DNA of 64,000 nucleotides. It comes from Azospirillum ramasamyi (GTDB taxonomy: Bacteria > Pseudomonadota > Alphaproteobacteria > Azospirillales > Azospirillaceae). Positions 12,895 through 25,322 of the stretch are shown here, one piece after another; positions within the stretch are counted from its first letter, which is position 1; the number at the start of each line of letters is the position of its first letter. The translations under genes were made by a program, and so were the position numbers. The notes beneath the pieces were generated by a model, which saw only the letters and a list, made by a program, of their open reading frames with translations, made no database searches and was not told the DNA's origin. The stretch lies in NCBI RefSeq assembly GCF_003233655.1, contig NZ_CP029829.1, positions 124,001 to 188,000 of the forward strand. The letters run 5' to 3'.

Positions 12895-15672
12895 TCAGGC
12901 TCCGACCTTGAACGGGCTCGCCTGCCGGGCGGCGCGTTCCACCGCCTCGGCCGGGCCGGGGCGGCCGAGGAAATAGCCCTGGGCGACATCGCAGCCCATC
13001 CGGCGCAGGGCCTCCAGCGTTTCGGCATCCTCCACGCCCTCCGCCACGACGTTCAGGTTCAGGCCGTGGGCCATCTGGATGACGGCGGTGGTGATCCTGG
13101 CGCTGTCGTGGCTGCCGGTGAGGTCGGCGACGAAGCTGCGGTCGATCTTCAGCTTGTCCACCGCCAGGCGGCCGATATAGGACAGGTTGGAATAGCCGGT
13201 GCCGAAATCGTCGATCGACACCTGCACGCCCATCGCCTTGATCCGGCGCAGATTGTCCATCACCAGTTCGGTGTTCTGGATCAGCATCGATTCGGTCAGC
13301 TCCAGTTCCAGCAGCAGCGGGTCGAGACCGCTGTCGGCCAGCGCCCCGGTGACGGTGCGGACGAGGTCGGCGCGCTGGAGCTGCAGGGCCGACAGGTTGA
13401 CCGCGACCGACAGCGGCAGGCCACGGGCCTGCCATGCCGCCGCCTGCCGGCAGGCCTCCGCCAGAACCCAGGCGCCGATGGGCACGATCAGCCCGCTGTC
13501 CTCGGCGATGGGGATGAAGGCGCCGGGCGGGATCATGCCCTCGTCGGGGTGGTTCCAGCGCACCAGCGCCTCCGCGCCGACGACGGCGCCGGTCTCAAGG
13601 CTGACCTGCGGCTGGTAATGGACCAGGAACTCGCCCCGTTCCAATGCGCGGCGCAGGCCGCTGCGGGTGGACAGGTGGGCGACCGCTTCCGCGTTCATCG
13701 CCTCGGCGAAGAAGCGGTGGGTGTCGCGGCCGGCGGCCTTGGCGTGGTGCAGGGCGGTGCCGGCGTTCTTCAGCAGGGTGGCGAAGTCCTTGCCGTCTGC
13801 CGGCGCCAGCGCGACGCCGGAGGACAGGGTGACGGTCAGCTCGTGCCCGGCGATCTGGAAGGGAGCCGCCATGGTCTCGTGCAGGGAGGCGACCGTCTCC
13901 ACCGCCGCGTCGGCGTCGGGCAGGCCGGACAGCAGCAGGATGAACTCGTCGCCGCCGCTGCGGCTGACCGTGTCGGTGTCGCGCACCGCGGCCTTCAGCC
14001 GTTCCGCCGCCGCGCGCAGCAGGGCGTCGCCCACGGCATGGCCCAGGCTGTCGTTCACCGTCTTGAAGCGGTCGAGCCCGCAGGCGACCAGCGCCACCAG
14101 CCGGCCGTTGCGTTCCGCCCGCGCCAGAGCCTGTTCGGTGCGGTCCTGCAGCAGCAGCCGGTTGGGCAGCAGGGTCAGCGCGTCGTGGCGCGCCAGATAC
14201 TCCATCCGCTCCTGCGCGGCCTTGCGTTCGGTGATGTCGCGGGCGACGACCAGCAGGCGGCGGTCGTTGCCGTCCAGCGTGGCGCGCCGCATGCTGACCT
14301 CCACCCAGAACAGGGTGCCGTCCAGCCGGCGGGCATGCCATTCGAACAGCTGCGGTTCGCCCTCGGCCGCCTTGGCGATCCAGACCGCCGCCTCGTCCCG
14401 CGTGTAGGGCGGCTGGCCCGAGCTGAGCATGCCGACCCGGATGGCCGGAAGCGGCGTGTCGCCGATGCGGTACATCTCCGCCATCCGCCGGTTGATCTCG
14501 ATGATGGCGCCGCTGTCGAGGTCGAGGATGAAGATGGCGTCGGTGACGCTGTCGAAGATGGTGCGGACGCGCTCCTCGCTGGCGGTCAGGGCGGCGACCG
14601 CGGTGCGCAGGCTTTCCGTCTTGCTTTCCACCTGCCGGCGCAGCAGCAGCACCCAGACCAGCGCGCCGATGCCCAGTACCGCGACGCCCGCCAGCAGCTT
14701 GAGCAGCAGGTCGATCAGTCCGGGGCCGACCCCGCCCAGCCTGTGGCCGGTCCAGCGCTGCTCGATCGCCTTGCGCTCCTCCGGGGCGATGCGGGCGAAG
14801 CCGTCGGAGATCAGACGATTGAGCGCCACGTTGCCCTTGCGGACCGCCCAGCGCAGTTCGCCGGTGTAGAGCGGGTCGGTAAAGCGGAAGCGTCCCTGCA
14901 CCCCGTGCTTGGTCATGTAGTAGGTGGCCGCCGGGTCGTCCATGCAGAAGACCCGCATCTCCTGCCGGGCGGCGGCCTCGACCATCCTTTCGAAACCGGA
15001 ATAGCGCTGGAAGGCGGTGATGCCCTGGTCGGTCAGCCATTCGGGGCAGAAATCGCCGTCCTTGACGCCGACGGTGAAGGCGCGCAGGGACTCCACCCCG
15101 ACGATTCCGCCGAGATCGCTGCTGAACCAGATCGGCACATCGACGCGGGCGTAGGGGGCGGAGAAGTCGTAGAGAACGTCGCGCGCATCGTTGCGGAAGA
15201 TGGTCTCGATCACGTCGGCGGCGCCGGTGTCGATCGCCTGCCGCGCCAGATTCCAGTCGCTCGGCATCATCCGCACCGCGACTCCGGTCTTCTGAGACCA
15301 CAATGCCCACAGATCCTTCACGATCCCGACATGGGTGCCGTCGGCGTTGCGGAAGCTGTAGGGCGGGTAGTTGTCATCCAGCGCCACCCGGATCTCGGCC
15401 ACCCGGAGCTTGGCCGCCTCCGCCTCAAGGGCCGGCTGCGGCTCCGCCTCGAGGGCCGGCAGTGGCGGGTCGATCGCCAGGGCCGGGCCGCCGGCAAGCA
15501 TCGTCGGCAGCAGGACGGCAAGCAGGCGCAGGACGGCCAGCCCGCCGGCAAGACACCTGTCTCCAAGACGCGGGCACCCGGCGGGCCGGCCTGCAGATCG
15601 TCCATGATTGGCGATCCGCGGTCCGAGGCTGATCCCCGGGTTCCGGTGCGGGGGCGTGGCGGGCATGAACAT
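12895..15672 (-). CDS. Membrane sensor with periplasmic SBP3 domain, PAS, GGDEF and EAL domains
   Basis: A cyclic-di-GMP enzyme of about 925 residues. Order: a signal or first membrane segment, a periplasmic solute-binding family 3 domain (IRVALDDNYPPYSFRNADG), a transmembrane helix (LLKLLAGVAVLGIGALVWVL), a PAS domain (RTIFDSVTDAIFILDLDSG), GGDEF and EAL. The cyclase motif SGGDEF is intact, with an RDTD inhibitory site five residues before it. The phosphodiesterase residues EAL, ELTE, DDFGTG and VVAEGVED are all present. So both synthesis and hydrolysis are possible, gated by an amino-acid-like ligand. The start is uncertain: ATG at 15672 or 15666, or GTG at 15774, with no good ribosome site at any. 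Confidence 0.9.
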   Translation of the reverse strand: MFMPATPPHRNPGISLGPRIANHGRSAGRPAGCPRLGDRCLAGGLAVLRLLAVLLPTMLAGGPALAIDPPLPALEAEPQPALEAEAAKLRVAEIRVALDDNYPPYSFRNADGTHVGIVKDLWALWSQKTGVAVRMMPSDWNLARQAIDTGAADVIETIFRNDARDVLYDFSAPYARVDVPIWFSSDLGGIVGVESLRAFTVGVKDGDFCPEWLTDQGITAFQRYSGFERMVEAAARQEMRVFCMDDPAATYYMTKHGVQGRFRFTDPLYTGELRWAVRKGNVALNRLISDGFARIAPEERKAIEQRWTGHRLGGVGPGLIDLLLKLLAGVAVLGIGALVWVLLLRRQVESKTESLRTAVAALTASEERVRTIFDSVTDAIFILDLDSGAIIEINRRMAEMYRIGDTPLPAIRVGMLSSGQPPYTRDEAAVWIAKAAEGEPQLFEWHARRLDGTLFWVEVSMRRATLDGNDRRLLVVARDITERKAAQERMEYLARHDALTLLPNRLLLQDRTEQALARAERNGRLVALVACGLDRFKTVNDSLGHAVGDALLRAAAERLKAAVRDTDTVSRSGGDEFILLLSGLPDADAAVETVASLHETMAAPFQIAGHELTVTLSSGVALAPADGKDFATLLKNAGTALHHAKAAGRDTHRFFAEAMNAEAVAHLSTRSGLRRALERGEFLVHYQPQVSLETGAVVGAEALVRWNHPDEGMIPPGAFIPIAEDSGLIVPIGAWVLAEACRQAAAWQARGLPLSVAVNLSALQLQRADLVRTVTGALADSGLDPLLLELELTESMLIQNTELVMDNLRRIKAMGVQVSIDDFGTGYSNLSYIGRLAVDKLKIDRSFVADLTGSHDSARITTAVIQMAHGLNLNVVAEGVEDAETLEALRRMGCDVAQGYFLGRPGPAEAVERAARQASPFKVGA

Positions 15673-15868
15673 GGCTTTGGCCGGGGGCTCTTGCCGGGAT
15701 CGCGCATGGCGATGGCGGAGCCGGCCGCCGCCGTTCCGCTCTCGCCATATCACCGGAGAGGGTAGCCCGTTCACTCCGCATCGGCAACGGGGGTTCGTGC
15801 GCGCCGCGACAAACTCCCGTTTCGAGGGAAACGGGTTTCCGGCCGCACCTATGCGGATGTATCGGCCG

Positions 15869-16321
15869 TCAGGTGGGGCGGTCGGGTGACGGGGCCGCGC
15901 TGGCCGCGCCGGTGGACCGGGCGCGCAGGGCGTCGCGGATTTCCTCCAGCAGCTGTTCCTGCCGGGGTGGAGTCTTCGGCGTTTCCTTGTGCAGGACGTG
16001 CAGGCGGTTGACCTGCCGCACGATCATGAACAGGGCGCCGGAGACGATCAGGAAATTGATGCAGGCGTTGATGAAGCGGCCGTAGTTGATGGTGGCGGCC
16101 CCCGCCGCCTCGGCCGACTGCAGGGAGTCGTACTGGCCGCCCGACAGGCTGAAGAAGTAGTTCGAGAAATCGATCCCGCCCATGATCCAGCCGATCGGCG
16201 GCATCAGGATGTCCTTGACCAGGGAATTGACGATCCCGGTGAAGGCCGCACCGATGATGATGCCGACCGCCAGCTCCACGACATTGCCGCGGCTGATGAA
16301 TTTCTTGAACTCTTCCAACAT
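15869..16321 (-). CDS. mscL: Large-conductance mechanosensitive channel
   Basis: Inner-membrane pentameric channel that opens under membrane tension to release solutes after osmotic downshock. The 150 residues contain the N-terminal helix MLEEFKKFISRGNVVELAVG, the pore-lining TM1 (GIIIGAAFTGIVNSLV), a periplasmic loop, TM2 (INFLIVSGALFMIVRQVN) and a cytoplasmic helix. The ATG at 16321 starts exactly at the family N-terminus; an in-frame start at 16345 adds eight non-family residues. The C-terminal tail after RSTG is Ala/Pro-rich. It is downstream of secA, separated by a strong hairpin. Confidence 0.97.
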   Translation of the reverse strand: MLEEFKKFISRGNVVELAVGIIIGAAFTGIVNSLVKDILMPPIGWIMGGIDFSNYFFSLSGGQYDSLQSAEAAGAATINYGRFINACINFLIVSGALFMIVRQVNRLHVLHKETPKTPPRQEQLLEEIRDALRARSTGAASAAPSPDRPT

Positions 16322-16427
16322 GGCGTTCCGTTTCCCGGTGGTCACGGAGGGGAAACGGGATGGAGAGGGGTTGGTTTCACTGGGGGAGTTCTGGGCGGTT
16401 TTCGCCCTCTCCCCGACGCTTTCCCGC

Positions 16428-16456
16428 GATCGGGCCGACAGAAGGCCGGCCCGATC
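16428..16456 (-). terminator. Perfect 10-bp hairpin after secA
   Basis: Stem 16428-16437 with 16447-16456, perfect, with a 9-base loop, starting 16 bases past the secA stop on the minus strand. There is no U-run. It probably ends or stabilises the secA transcript before mscL. Confidence 0.55.
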
Positions 16457-16471
16457 CCAGGGACGAGAAAC

Positions 16472-19231
<2,760 letters not shown>

Positions 19232-19281
19232 GAAAACCTCGGGAGTAAAGCGGAATGCGGGCCAGTCTATCGACGGGTCTC

Positions 19282-19309
19282 ACATAGGACTAAGGCAAGG
19301 CCCTGTCAA
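19282..19309 (-). promoter_or_regulatory. Probable secA promoter
   Basis: On the minus strand a perfect TTGACA (19304-19309) is followed after 16 bases by CTATGT (19282-19287), close to the alphaproteobacterial housekeeping consensus. It would give a leader of about 45 bases to secA. Confidence 0.65.
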
Positions 19310-19690
19310 CGAGACCGGGCAAGGGAAGCCCCCCTGCGACATCATACAATGGAGCCGTAATGGCGCCGCCCGGCCCCATTCGGGCGTGACGGTACCATGA
19401 AATAGCATCCGGAAAGCGGGAATGCGGCTGACGGACGCGCCGGGGACTGGTAATGCCGGGCGCGGGGCACAGGTCGTTGCAGAGGCCCATAGCTGCCGGG
19501 ATTCCCTGGCGGAATCCCCGGCGGGACCCAAGCGCGCCCCTTGCCCCGCGCGGGTTAGCCATGCTTAATCCCCTGCGGAATCGGGCGCGGAGCGGCGGAT
19601 GGCTCCGATGCCGCAGGCCATGCGAACCGGGCTCCGAGCCATCGGCCGCCCATTGTCGCGAAGCATCCGCCGGAAGGAAACAGACACGCC
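19310..19690. other. Divergent intergenic region secA / parvulin gene
   Basis: About 380 bases beyond the secA promoter without a credible gene. Short frames here are stop-rich or lack start signals. A GC-rich imperfect hairpin lies around 19496-19524. The promoter of the parvulin gene should be in the right half, but I see no convincing consensus. Confidence 0.5.
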
Positions 19691-20671
19691 ATGGTTCAAC
19701 GAGTGTTCCGCACCGCGCTCCTGTCGGTTGCCGCCTGCGGCATCGCGCTGGCCGCCAATGCCCAGACGCCGGCTCCCGCCACCCCCGCGCCGGCTGCTCC
19801 GGCCGCCTCCGCTCCGGCCACGCCCGCCGCTCCGGCCGATCCGGTGGTCGCCCGCGTCAACGGCGAGGAACTGCACAAGTCGGACGTCTCCCGCATGGTC
19901 TCGCAGCTGCCGCCCCAGGTGCAGCAGATGCCGATCGAGATGATCTATCCGGCGGTGATCGACCAGCTGATCAGCGGCAAGCTGGTCTCCTCGGCCGGCT
20001 ACAAGGCCGGTCTGGCCGATTCGGCCGAGGTCAAGGACGAGATCAAGCGCGCCGAGGAGCGCGCGGTGCAGCGCGCCTACATCCAGAAGGAAGTCAAGGC
20101 CCGCATCACCCCGGACGAGCTGCAGAAGGCCTATCAGGAATTCCTGAAGGAGAACCCGGCGCAGGAGGAGGTCAGGGCCGCCCACATCCTGGTCGAGAAG
20201 GAAGACGAGGCCAAATCCATCATCGCCCAGCTGAACAAGGGCGCCGATTTCGCCAAGCTGGCCAAGGAGAAGTCCAAGGACGCCGCAGCCGCGGCCCAGG
20301 GCGGCGACCTCGGCTACTTCACCAAGGACACGATGGTCGAGCCCTTCGCCAACGCCGCCTTCGCCATGAAGCCGGGCGAGATCAGCAAGGAGCCGGTCAA
20401 GACCCAGTTCGGCTATCACGTCATCAAGGTCGAGGACAAGCGCACCCAGCCGCAGCCGACGCTCGACGAGGTGAAGCCGCAGCTGGAGCAGGAGCTGTCG
20501 AAGAACATCGTCACCGCTCTGGTCGATGAACTGCGCGGCAAGGCGAAGATCGAGACCTTCCAGCTCGACGGCTCGCCGATGCCGAAGGAAGAGCCGGCCG
20601 CCGCCCCGGCGACCCCGGCCCCGGCCCCGGCTCCGGCTCCGGCCGCTCCGGCGGAGCCGGCGAAGAAGTAA
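19691..20671 (+). CDS. Periplasmic parvulin-type peptidyl-prolyl cis-trans isomerase
   Basis: A secreted foldase of 326 residues. A signal peptide (cleavage at ANA near residue 24) is followed by an Ala/Pro linker, a SurA/PrsA-like N-terminal chaperone region (PVVARVNGEELHKSDV onward) and one parvulin PPIase domain. The PPIase blocks are VRAAHILVEKEDEA, GGDLGYFTKDTMVEPFANAA and TQFGYHVIKVED. An Ala/Pro-rich tail ends the protein. The ATG at 19691 has GGAAGGAAA upstream. The single PPIase domain is closer to PrsA/PpiD-type proteins than to SurA, which has two. Outer-membrane protein folding is the likely role. It is followed by a palindromic repeat and then argJ. Confidence 0.92.
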   Translation: MVQRVFRTALLSVAACGIALAANAQTPAPATPAPAAPAASAPATPAAPADPVVARVNGEELHKSDVSRMVSQLPPQVQQMPIEMIYPAVIDQLISGKLVSSAGYKAGLADSAEVKDEIKRAEERAVQRAYIQKEVKARITPDELQKAYQEFLKENPAQEEVRAAHILVEKEDEAKSIIAQLNKGADFAKLAKEKSKDAAAAAQGGDLGYFTKDTMVEPFANAAFAMKPGEISKEPVKTQFGYHVIKVEDKRTQPQPTLDEVKPQLEQELSKNIVTALVDELRGKAKIETFQLDGSPMPKEEPAAAPATPAPAPAPAPAAPAEPAKK

Positions 20672-20702
20672 GGCGGAGCGTCCCCTCCTGCCCCCTCCTG
20701 CC

Positions 20703-20725
20703 CCTCCCCCGCATCGCGGGAGAGG
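20703..20725. repeat. Intergenic CCTCxCCCGC/GCGGGAGAGG palindrome
   Basis: A 10-bp stem with one imperfect pair (20703-20712 with 20716-20725) and a 3-base loop, after the parvulin gene. Same family as the elements at 8.1 kb and 63.5 kb. It may terminate transcription. Confidence 0.5.
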
Positions 20726-20803
20726 GTTGGGGAGGAGCATCGCTCCGACATCCCACACATTTTGCCACGCCAACCACCACTGCCCACCTCGGGAATCCTC
20801 TCC

Positions 20804-22042
20804 ATGGCCACGACCCTCTCCCCCTTGGCTCCCGCCAGCTTCCCGACGCTGCCGCCCATCGCGGGCGTACGCATCGCCACGGCGAACAGCGGCATCCGAT
20901 ACAAGGGCCGCGACGATCTGCTGCTGGCCGTGCTGGATCCCGGCACCAGCGTTGCGGGCGTGCTGACCCGGTCGCTGACCTGCTCGGCCCCGGTGATCTG
21001 GTGCCGCGACAGCCTGCCCAAGGGGTCCGCCCGCGCCGTGGTGGTGAATGCCGGCAACGCCAACGCCTTCACCGGCAAGGCGGGCGACGCCACCGTGCAG
21101 GCGACCGTCGCCGCCGCCGCCGATCTGGCCGGCTGCGCCCCCGACGAGGTCTATGTCGCGTCGACCGGCGTGATCGGCATCCCGCTGGCCGCCGACGCCA
21201 TCGGCAAGTGCCTGGCGCCGATGGCCCCGACCCTGGCCGCCGACTCGGCCGCGTGGGAGAAGGCCGCCCGCGCCATCATGACCACCGACACCTTCCCGAA
21301 GGGCGCGGTGCGCACCGCCAGCATCGGCGGCACGACGGTGACCATCGCCGGCTTCGCCAAGGGGTCGGGCATGATCGCGCCGGACATGGCGACGATGCTG
21401 GGCTTCGTCTTCACCGACGCCGCCATCGCCGCCACCGCGCTGCAGGACATGCTGTCGGAGTTCACCGAGCGCACCTTCAACGCCGTCACGGTGGACGGCG
21501 ACACCTCGACCAGCGACACGCTGCTGCTGTTCGCCACCGGCATGGCCGGCAACGCCCCGGTGTCGAGCGCCGATGCCGCCGAGCTGGCGGAATTCCGCGC
21601 GGCGCTGGAGGATCTGCTGCTCGATCTGGCGCTGCAGGTGGTGCGTGACGGCGAAGGGGCGACCAAGTTCATCGCCATCACCGTGCGCGGCGCCGACAGC
21701 GACGCCGCCGCCAAGCGGATCGGCATGACCGTGGCGAACTCGCCGCTGGTCAAGACCGCGGTCGCCGGCGAGGACGCCAATTGGGGCCGCATCGTCGCCG
21801 CCATCGGACGCGCCGGCGAGCGCGCCGACCGCGACCTGATCAAGATCACCGTCGGCGGCACCCTGATCTGCGCCGACGGGATGGAAGTCCCCGGTTACGA
21901 CGAGACGCCGGTCGCCAACCACATGAAGGGCAAGGAGATCGACATCGACATCGACCTCGGCCTGGGCAAGGGAACGGCGAAGGTGTGGACCTGCGACCTG
22001 ACGCACGGCTACATCGACATCAACGGCAGCTATCGGAGCTGA
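20804..22042 (+). CDS. argJ: Bifunctional glutamate N-acetyltransferase / amino-acid acetyltransferase
   Basis: Arginine biosynthesis: it recycles the acetyl group from N-acetylornithine to glutamate. The 412-residue precursor self-cleaves at the ATMLGF site; the threonine of MATMLGFVFTD becomes the N-terminal nucleophile of the beta chain. Other blocks are NAGNANAFTG, VASTGVIG and GEDANWGRI. The start at 20804 (MATTLSPLAP) is preferred over an in-frame start 14 codons upstream. If it also uses acetyl-CoA, the strain may not need argA. mutT follows after 19 bases on the same strand, so the two probably share a transcript. Confidence 0.97.
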   Translation: MATTLSPLAPASFPTLPPIAGVRIATANSGIRYKGRDDLLLAVLDPGTSVAGVLTRSLTCSAPVIWCRDSLPKGSARAVVVNAGNANAFTGKAGDATVQATVAAAADLAGCAPDEVYVASTGVIGIPLAADAIGKCLAPMAPTLAADSAAWEKAARAIMTTDTFPKGAVRTASIGGTTVTIAGFAKGSGMIAPDMATMLGFVFTDAAIAATALQDMLSEFTERTFNAVTVDGDTSTSDTLLLFATGMAGNAPVSSADAAELAEFRAALEDLLLDLALQVVRDGEGATKFIAITVRGADSDAAAKRIGMTVANSPLVKTAVAGEDANWGRIVAAIGRAGERADRDLIKITVGGTLICADGMEVPGYDETPVANHMKGKEIDIDIDLGLGKGTAKVWTCDLTHGYIDINGSYRS

Positions 22043-22061
22043 CCGCCACCGGAGCCGCGTG

Positions 22062-22505
22062 ATGACCGCCTGTTTCGATCCCAACTCCACCCCCGCCCCC
22101 GGTTCGCTGCCGGTGCTGATGGTCGTCGCGGTGGCGCTCGTCGATGCCGACGGCCGCGTGCTGCTGGCCCAGCGCCCGCCCGGCAAGTCGCTGGCCGGAC
22201 TGTGGGAGTTCCCCGGCGGCAAGGTCGATGCCGGGGAGACGCCGGAAGCCGCGCTGGTGCGCGAACTGAAGGAGGAGTTGGGCATCGACACGGCGGCAAG
22301 CTGCCTCGCCCCCTTCACCTTCGCGTCCCACAGCTACGAGAGCTTCCACCTGCTGATGCCGCTCTATGTCTGCCGGGTGTGGGAGGGCGACGTGATGCCG
22401 CGGGAGGGGCAGAAACTCGCCTGGGTCTACCCGAACCGGATGGGCGACTACCCGATGCCCCCGGCCGACGTGCCGCTGGTGGCGATGCTGCGCGATCTGC
22501 TGTAG
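22062..22505 (+). CDS. mutT: 8-oxo-dGTP diphosphatase (MutT-type Nudix hydrolase)
   Basis: A 147-residue Nudix protein that probably removes oxidised dGTP from the nucleotide pool. The Nudix box is complete: GGKVDAGETPEAALVRELKE followed by ELGI. Preceding residues LLAQRPPGKSLAGLWEFPGG match MutT closely. The start could be GTG at 22059 or ATG at 22062. Its placement directly after argJ is the common alphaproteobacterial arrangement. Thiamine phosphate synthase fusions seen in other MutT proteins are absent. Confidence 0.92.
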   Translation: MTACFDPNSTPAPGSLPVLMVVAVALVDADGRVLLAQRPPGKSLAGLWEFPGGKVDAGETPEAALVRELKEELGIDTAASCLAPFTFASHSYESFHLLMPLYVCRVWEGDVMPREGQKLAWVYPNRMGDYPMPPADVPLVAMLRDLL

Positions 22506-22656
22506 GGGCCGATACGTGGTGCCCCTCGCCAAGGTCCGACCTTTGTTCCCGGGCGTGGCCCTTTGCGGCTTTGCCCCGCGGGCGTTCTGTGCCACATGAT
22601 GGGGCGTTGAGACGACAAGCCGGTTTTCCGGCCCCACTTTCCTGAACCGCATCGGC

Positions 22657-24585
22657 GTGGATTCGTTGTTTTCCTACAGTAACCCGGGTGCGTCGGACGA
22701 TGCCCCCGGTCAACACCCGGCCACGGCGCTCGACGCGCTGCGGACGGTGTTCGGCTACGACTCCTTCCGCGGCCAGCAGGCCGACATCATCGACCATGTG
22801 GTGCGCGGCGGCGACGCGCTGGTGCTGATGCCGACCGGCGGCGGCAAGTCGCTGTGCTACCAGATCCCGGCGCTGGTGCGCGATGGGGTGACGGTGGTGG
22901 TTTCGCCCCTGATCGCCCTGATGCGCGACCAGGTGACGGCGTTGCGGGAACTGGGCGTGCGCGCCGCCTTCCTCAACTCCTCCCTGGGTCCGGCGGAGGC
23001 GCGGGAGGTGGAGCGGGCGATGGTGCAGGGCGAGATCGACCTCGTCTATGTGGCGCCCGAACGGCTGGTGACGCCGCGCTTCCTCGATCTGCTCGACCGC
23101 ACCCGGCTGGCGCTGTTCGCGCTGGACGAGGCGCATTGCGTGTCGCAGTGGGGGCATGACTTCCGGCCCGAATATCTGCAGCTGTCGATCCTGCACGAAC
23201 GCCACCCGACGGTGCCGCGCATCGCGCTGACCGCGACCGCCGACGTGCAGACCCGCGCCGAGATCAAGGACAAGCTGGGCCTGACCGACGCGCGCGTCTT
23301 CCTGTCCAGCTTCGACCGGCCCAACATCACCTACCGCGTGGTGCCGAAGAAGAGCGAGCGCCAGCAGATGCTGGCCTTCCTGCGCGAACACCACCCGGAA
23401 GACGCCGGCATCGTCTATTGCATGTCGCGCAACAAGGTGGAGGAGGTCGCGGCCTGGCTGAACCAGCAGGGCCGCGAGGCTCTGCCCTACCATGCCGGGC
23501 TGCCGGCCGAGACGCGCGAGGCCAACCAGGACCGCTTCATCAAGAGCGAAGGGCTGGTGATGGTCGCCACCGTCGCCTTCGGCATGGGCATCGACAAGCC
23601 GAACGTCCGCTTCGTCTGCCACCTCGACCCGCCCAAGAGCCTGGAGGCCTATTACCAGGAGACCGGCCGCGCCGGCCGCGACGGCCTGCCCGCCAATGCC
23701 TGGATGGCCTACGGCATGGCCGACGTGGTGATGCTGCGCCAGATGCTGGAGCAGTCGGAGGCCGGCGACAGCCACCGCCGGGTGGAGCGCGGCAAGCTGG
23801 AGGCGCTGCTGGGCTTCTGCGAGACGCCGGACTGCCGCCGCCAGGTGCTGCTGAACTATTTCAACGAGACGCTGCCGGAGCCCTGCGGCAACTGCGACAC
23901 CTGCCTGGATCCGGTCGAGACCTGGGACGGCACCATCGCCGCGCAGAAGGCGCTTTCTGCGGTCTACCGCACCGGGCAGCGCTATGGCGCCGGACACCTG
24001 ATCGACGTGCTGGTCGGCAACGCCACCGAGAAGGTGATGCAGCAGCAGCATGACCGGCTGAAGACCTTTGCCGTCGGCAAGGATTTGTCGAAGGTCGAAT
24101 GGCAGTCGGTCTACCGCCAGCTTGTCGCCACCGGGCTGCTGACCGTCGATCTGGAGGGCTATGGCGGCTTCCGCCTGACCGATGCCGGGGTGGCCGTCAT
24201 CAAGGGTCAGCGGGTGGTCAAGCTGCGCAAGGACCCGGTGCTGGAGCGCCGCCGCGGCGTCCACGATGCGCTGCGCCGCCACAACGCGCGGGGCGGGTCC
24301 GCCGGCGGCGGGTTGAGCGGGGAGGGCGTGTCGCGCTCCGGCGCCCGCGGCGCGCTGTCGGCGGCCGACGACGCCCTGTGGCATGCGCTGAAGGACTGCC
24401 GGACGGCGCTGGCCAAGGCGCAGAGCGTGCCGCCATACGTGATCTTCCACGACAGCACGCTGTTGGAGATGGTGGCCCAGCGCCCCCGCGACCACGCCGC
24501 CTTCGCCCATCTGCCGGGGGTGGGCGGCCGCAAGCTGGAGCGCTACGCCGACGCCTTCCTGGAGGTGATCCGGCAGCACGGGTGA
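22657..24585 (+). CDS. recQ: ATP-dependent DNA helicase RecQ
   Basis: A 3'-5' DNA helicase for recombination and fork repair, 642 residues. Motifs: Walker [13 protein letters not shown] (K64), DEAH box [18 protein letters not shown], motif [14 protein letters not shown], and the RQC zinc site with C-(x)-CGNCDTC after [13 protein letters not shown] winged helix and a C-terminal HRDC domain ending in [18 protein letters not shown] follow. A Gly/Ser-rich linker sits between RQC and HRDC. The GTG at 22657 gives the best N-terminus, although no strong ribosome site is visible. Confidence 0.97.
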   Translation: MDSLFSYSNPGASDDAPGQHPATALDALRTVFGYDSFRGQQADIIDHVVRGGDALVLMPTGGGKSLCYQIPALVRDGVTVVVSPLIALMRDQVTALRELGVRAAFLNSSLGPAEAREVERAMVQGEIDLVYVAPERLVTPRFLDLLDRTRLALFALDEAHCVSQWGHDFRPEYLQLSILHERHPTVPRIALTATADVQTRAEIKDKLGLTDARVFLSSFDRPNITYRVVPKKSERQQMLAFLREHHPEDAGIVYCMSRNKVEEVAAWLNQQGREALPYHAGLPAETREANQDRFIKSEGLVMVATVAFGMGIDKPNVRFVCHLDPPKSLEAYYQETGRAGRDGLPANAWMAYGMADVVMLRQMLEQSEAGDSHRRVERGKLEALLGFCETPDCRRQVLLNYFNETLPEPCGNCDTCLDPVETWDGTIAAQKALSAVYRTGQRYGAGHLIDVLVGNATEKVMQQQHDRLKTFAVGKDLSKVEWQSVYRQLVATGLLTVDLEGYGGFRLTDAGVAVIKGQRVVKLRKDPVLERRRGVHDALRRHNARGGSAGGGLSGEGVSRSGARGALSAADDALWHALKDCRTALAKAQSVPPYVIFHDSTLLEMVAQRPRDHAAFAHLPGVGGRKLERYADAFLEVIRQHG

Positions 24586-24688
24586 GGCGTTCGGGGGCAT
24601 GGCAGGCTTGAGTGCGGGCGGTCGATTTTTCCGAAATTCACCGCTTGCATCCCGCGAAGCACCTCGCTATGTTCCGCGCCACAACGAC

Positions 24689-24763
<75 letters not shown>

Positions 24764-24769
24764 GTTTCC

Positions 24770-24802
24770 AAGGCCCTGAAAGACAAGGTCTTTCGGGGCC
24801 TT
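24770..24802 (+). terminator. Terminator of tRNA-Thr
   Basis: A 15-bp stem with one G-U pair (24770-24784 with 24788-24802) and a 3-base loop starts 7 bases after the tRNA CCA end. A short T-run is embedded at its 3' side. Confidence 0.7.
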
Positions 24803-25322
24803 TCCATGTCTGGGATCCAGATCGCTTCCGAGTGTCGGAAACCACTCGGCAACCACGCCAACTCCAACACCGTGTCGTTGAGGTGCGCTGTCACAATATG
24901 CGGTGTAGATGACTGGGAGCGCATAGCCAGTCATGAGCGACGATCTCGACGTGATCGGCTTCACGACACAATGTCGGGGCCAATTCCCCTGAAAAACGGC
25001 AAGATCCCGGTTTGCTGATATCGGCAAACAAGCGCTTCATACGCGGAATGGCTGCTTCGTTTTCGACGGTATCTGCAGTCCTCCGTCAATCCCTTGTCTG
25101 CTTTGAGGATTGCCTGAAGGCGGTGGTGGAGATACGGGGGCTGGATGCATTTCGCCCCCGTCTGACCATGACTATGGAGTGCGACGGGACGCTGAAGGGA
25201 GCATTGGCACGGGATGGAGCGGCCAGGCAAAAAGCGCGCTCTCGAAGCCCCGCAAGGTTTCCATCCGCTGCGCGGGCCGCGTGAGTGGGGGCCGGCGTCT
25301 GTCAACGCCGGCGCATGTCGGT
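24803..25322. other. Gene-free region downstream of tRNA-Thr
   Basis: About 520 bases between the tRNA terminator and hslO. Every frame on both strands is broken or lacks the high third-position GC of neighbouring genes. Local composition is lower in GC up to about 25130. No integrase, transposase motif or repeated tRNA 3' end is visible. Its place just 3' of a tRNA makes a decayed inserted element possible but unproven. Confidence 0.45.

Noticed and set aside
19565..22318. A 917-codon open frame on the minus strand
   Set aside because: Antisense to the parvulin gene and argJ; no domain and no start signal.
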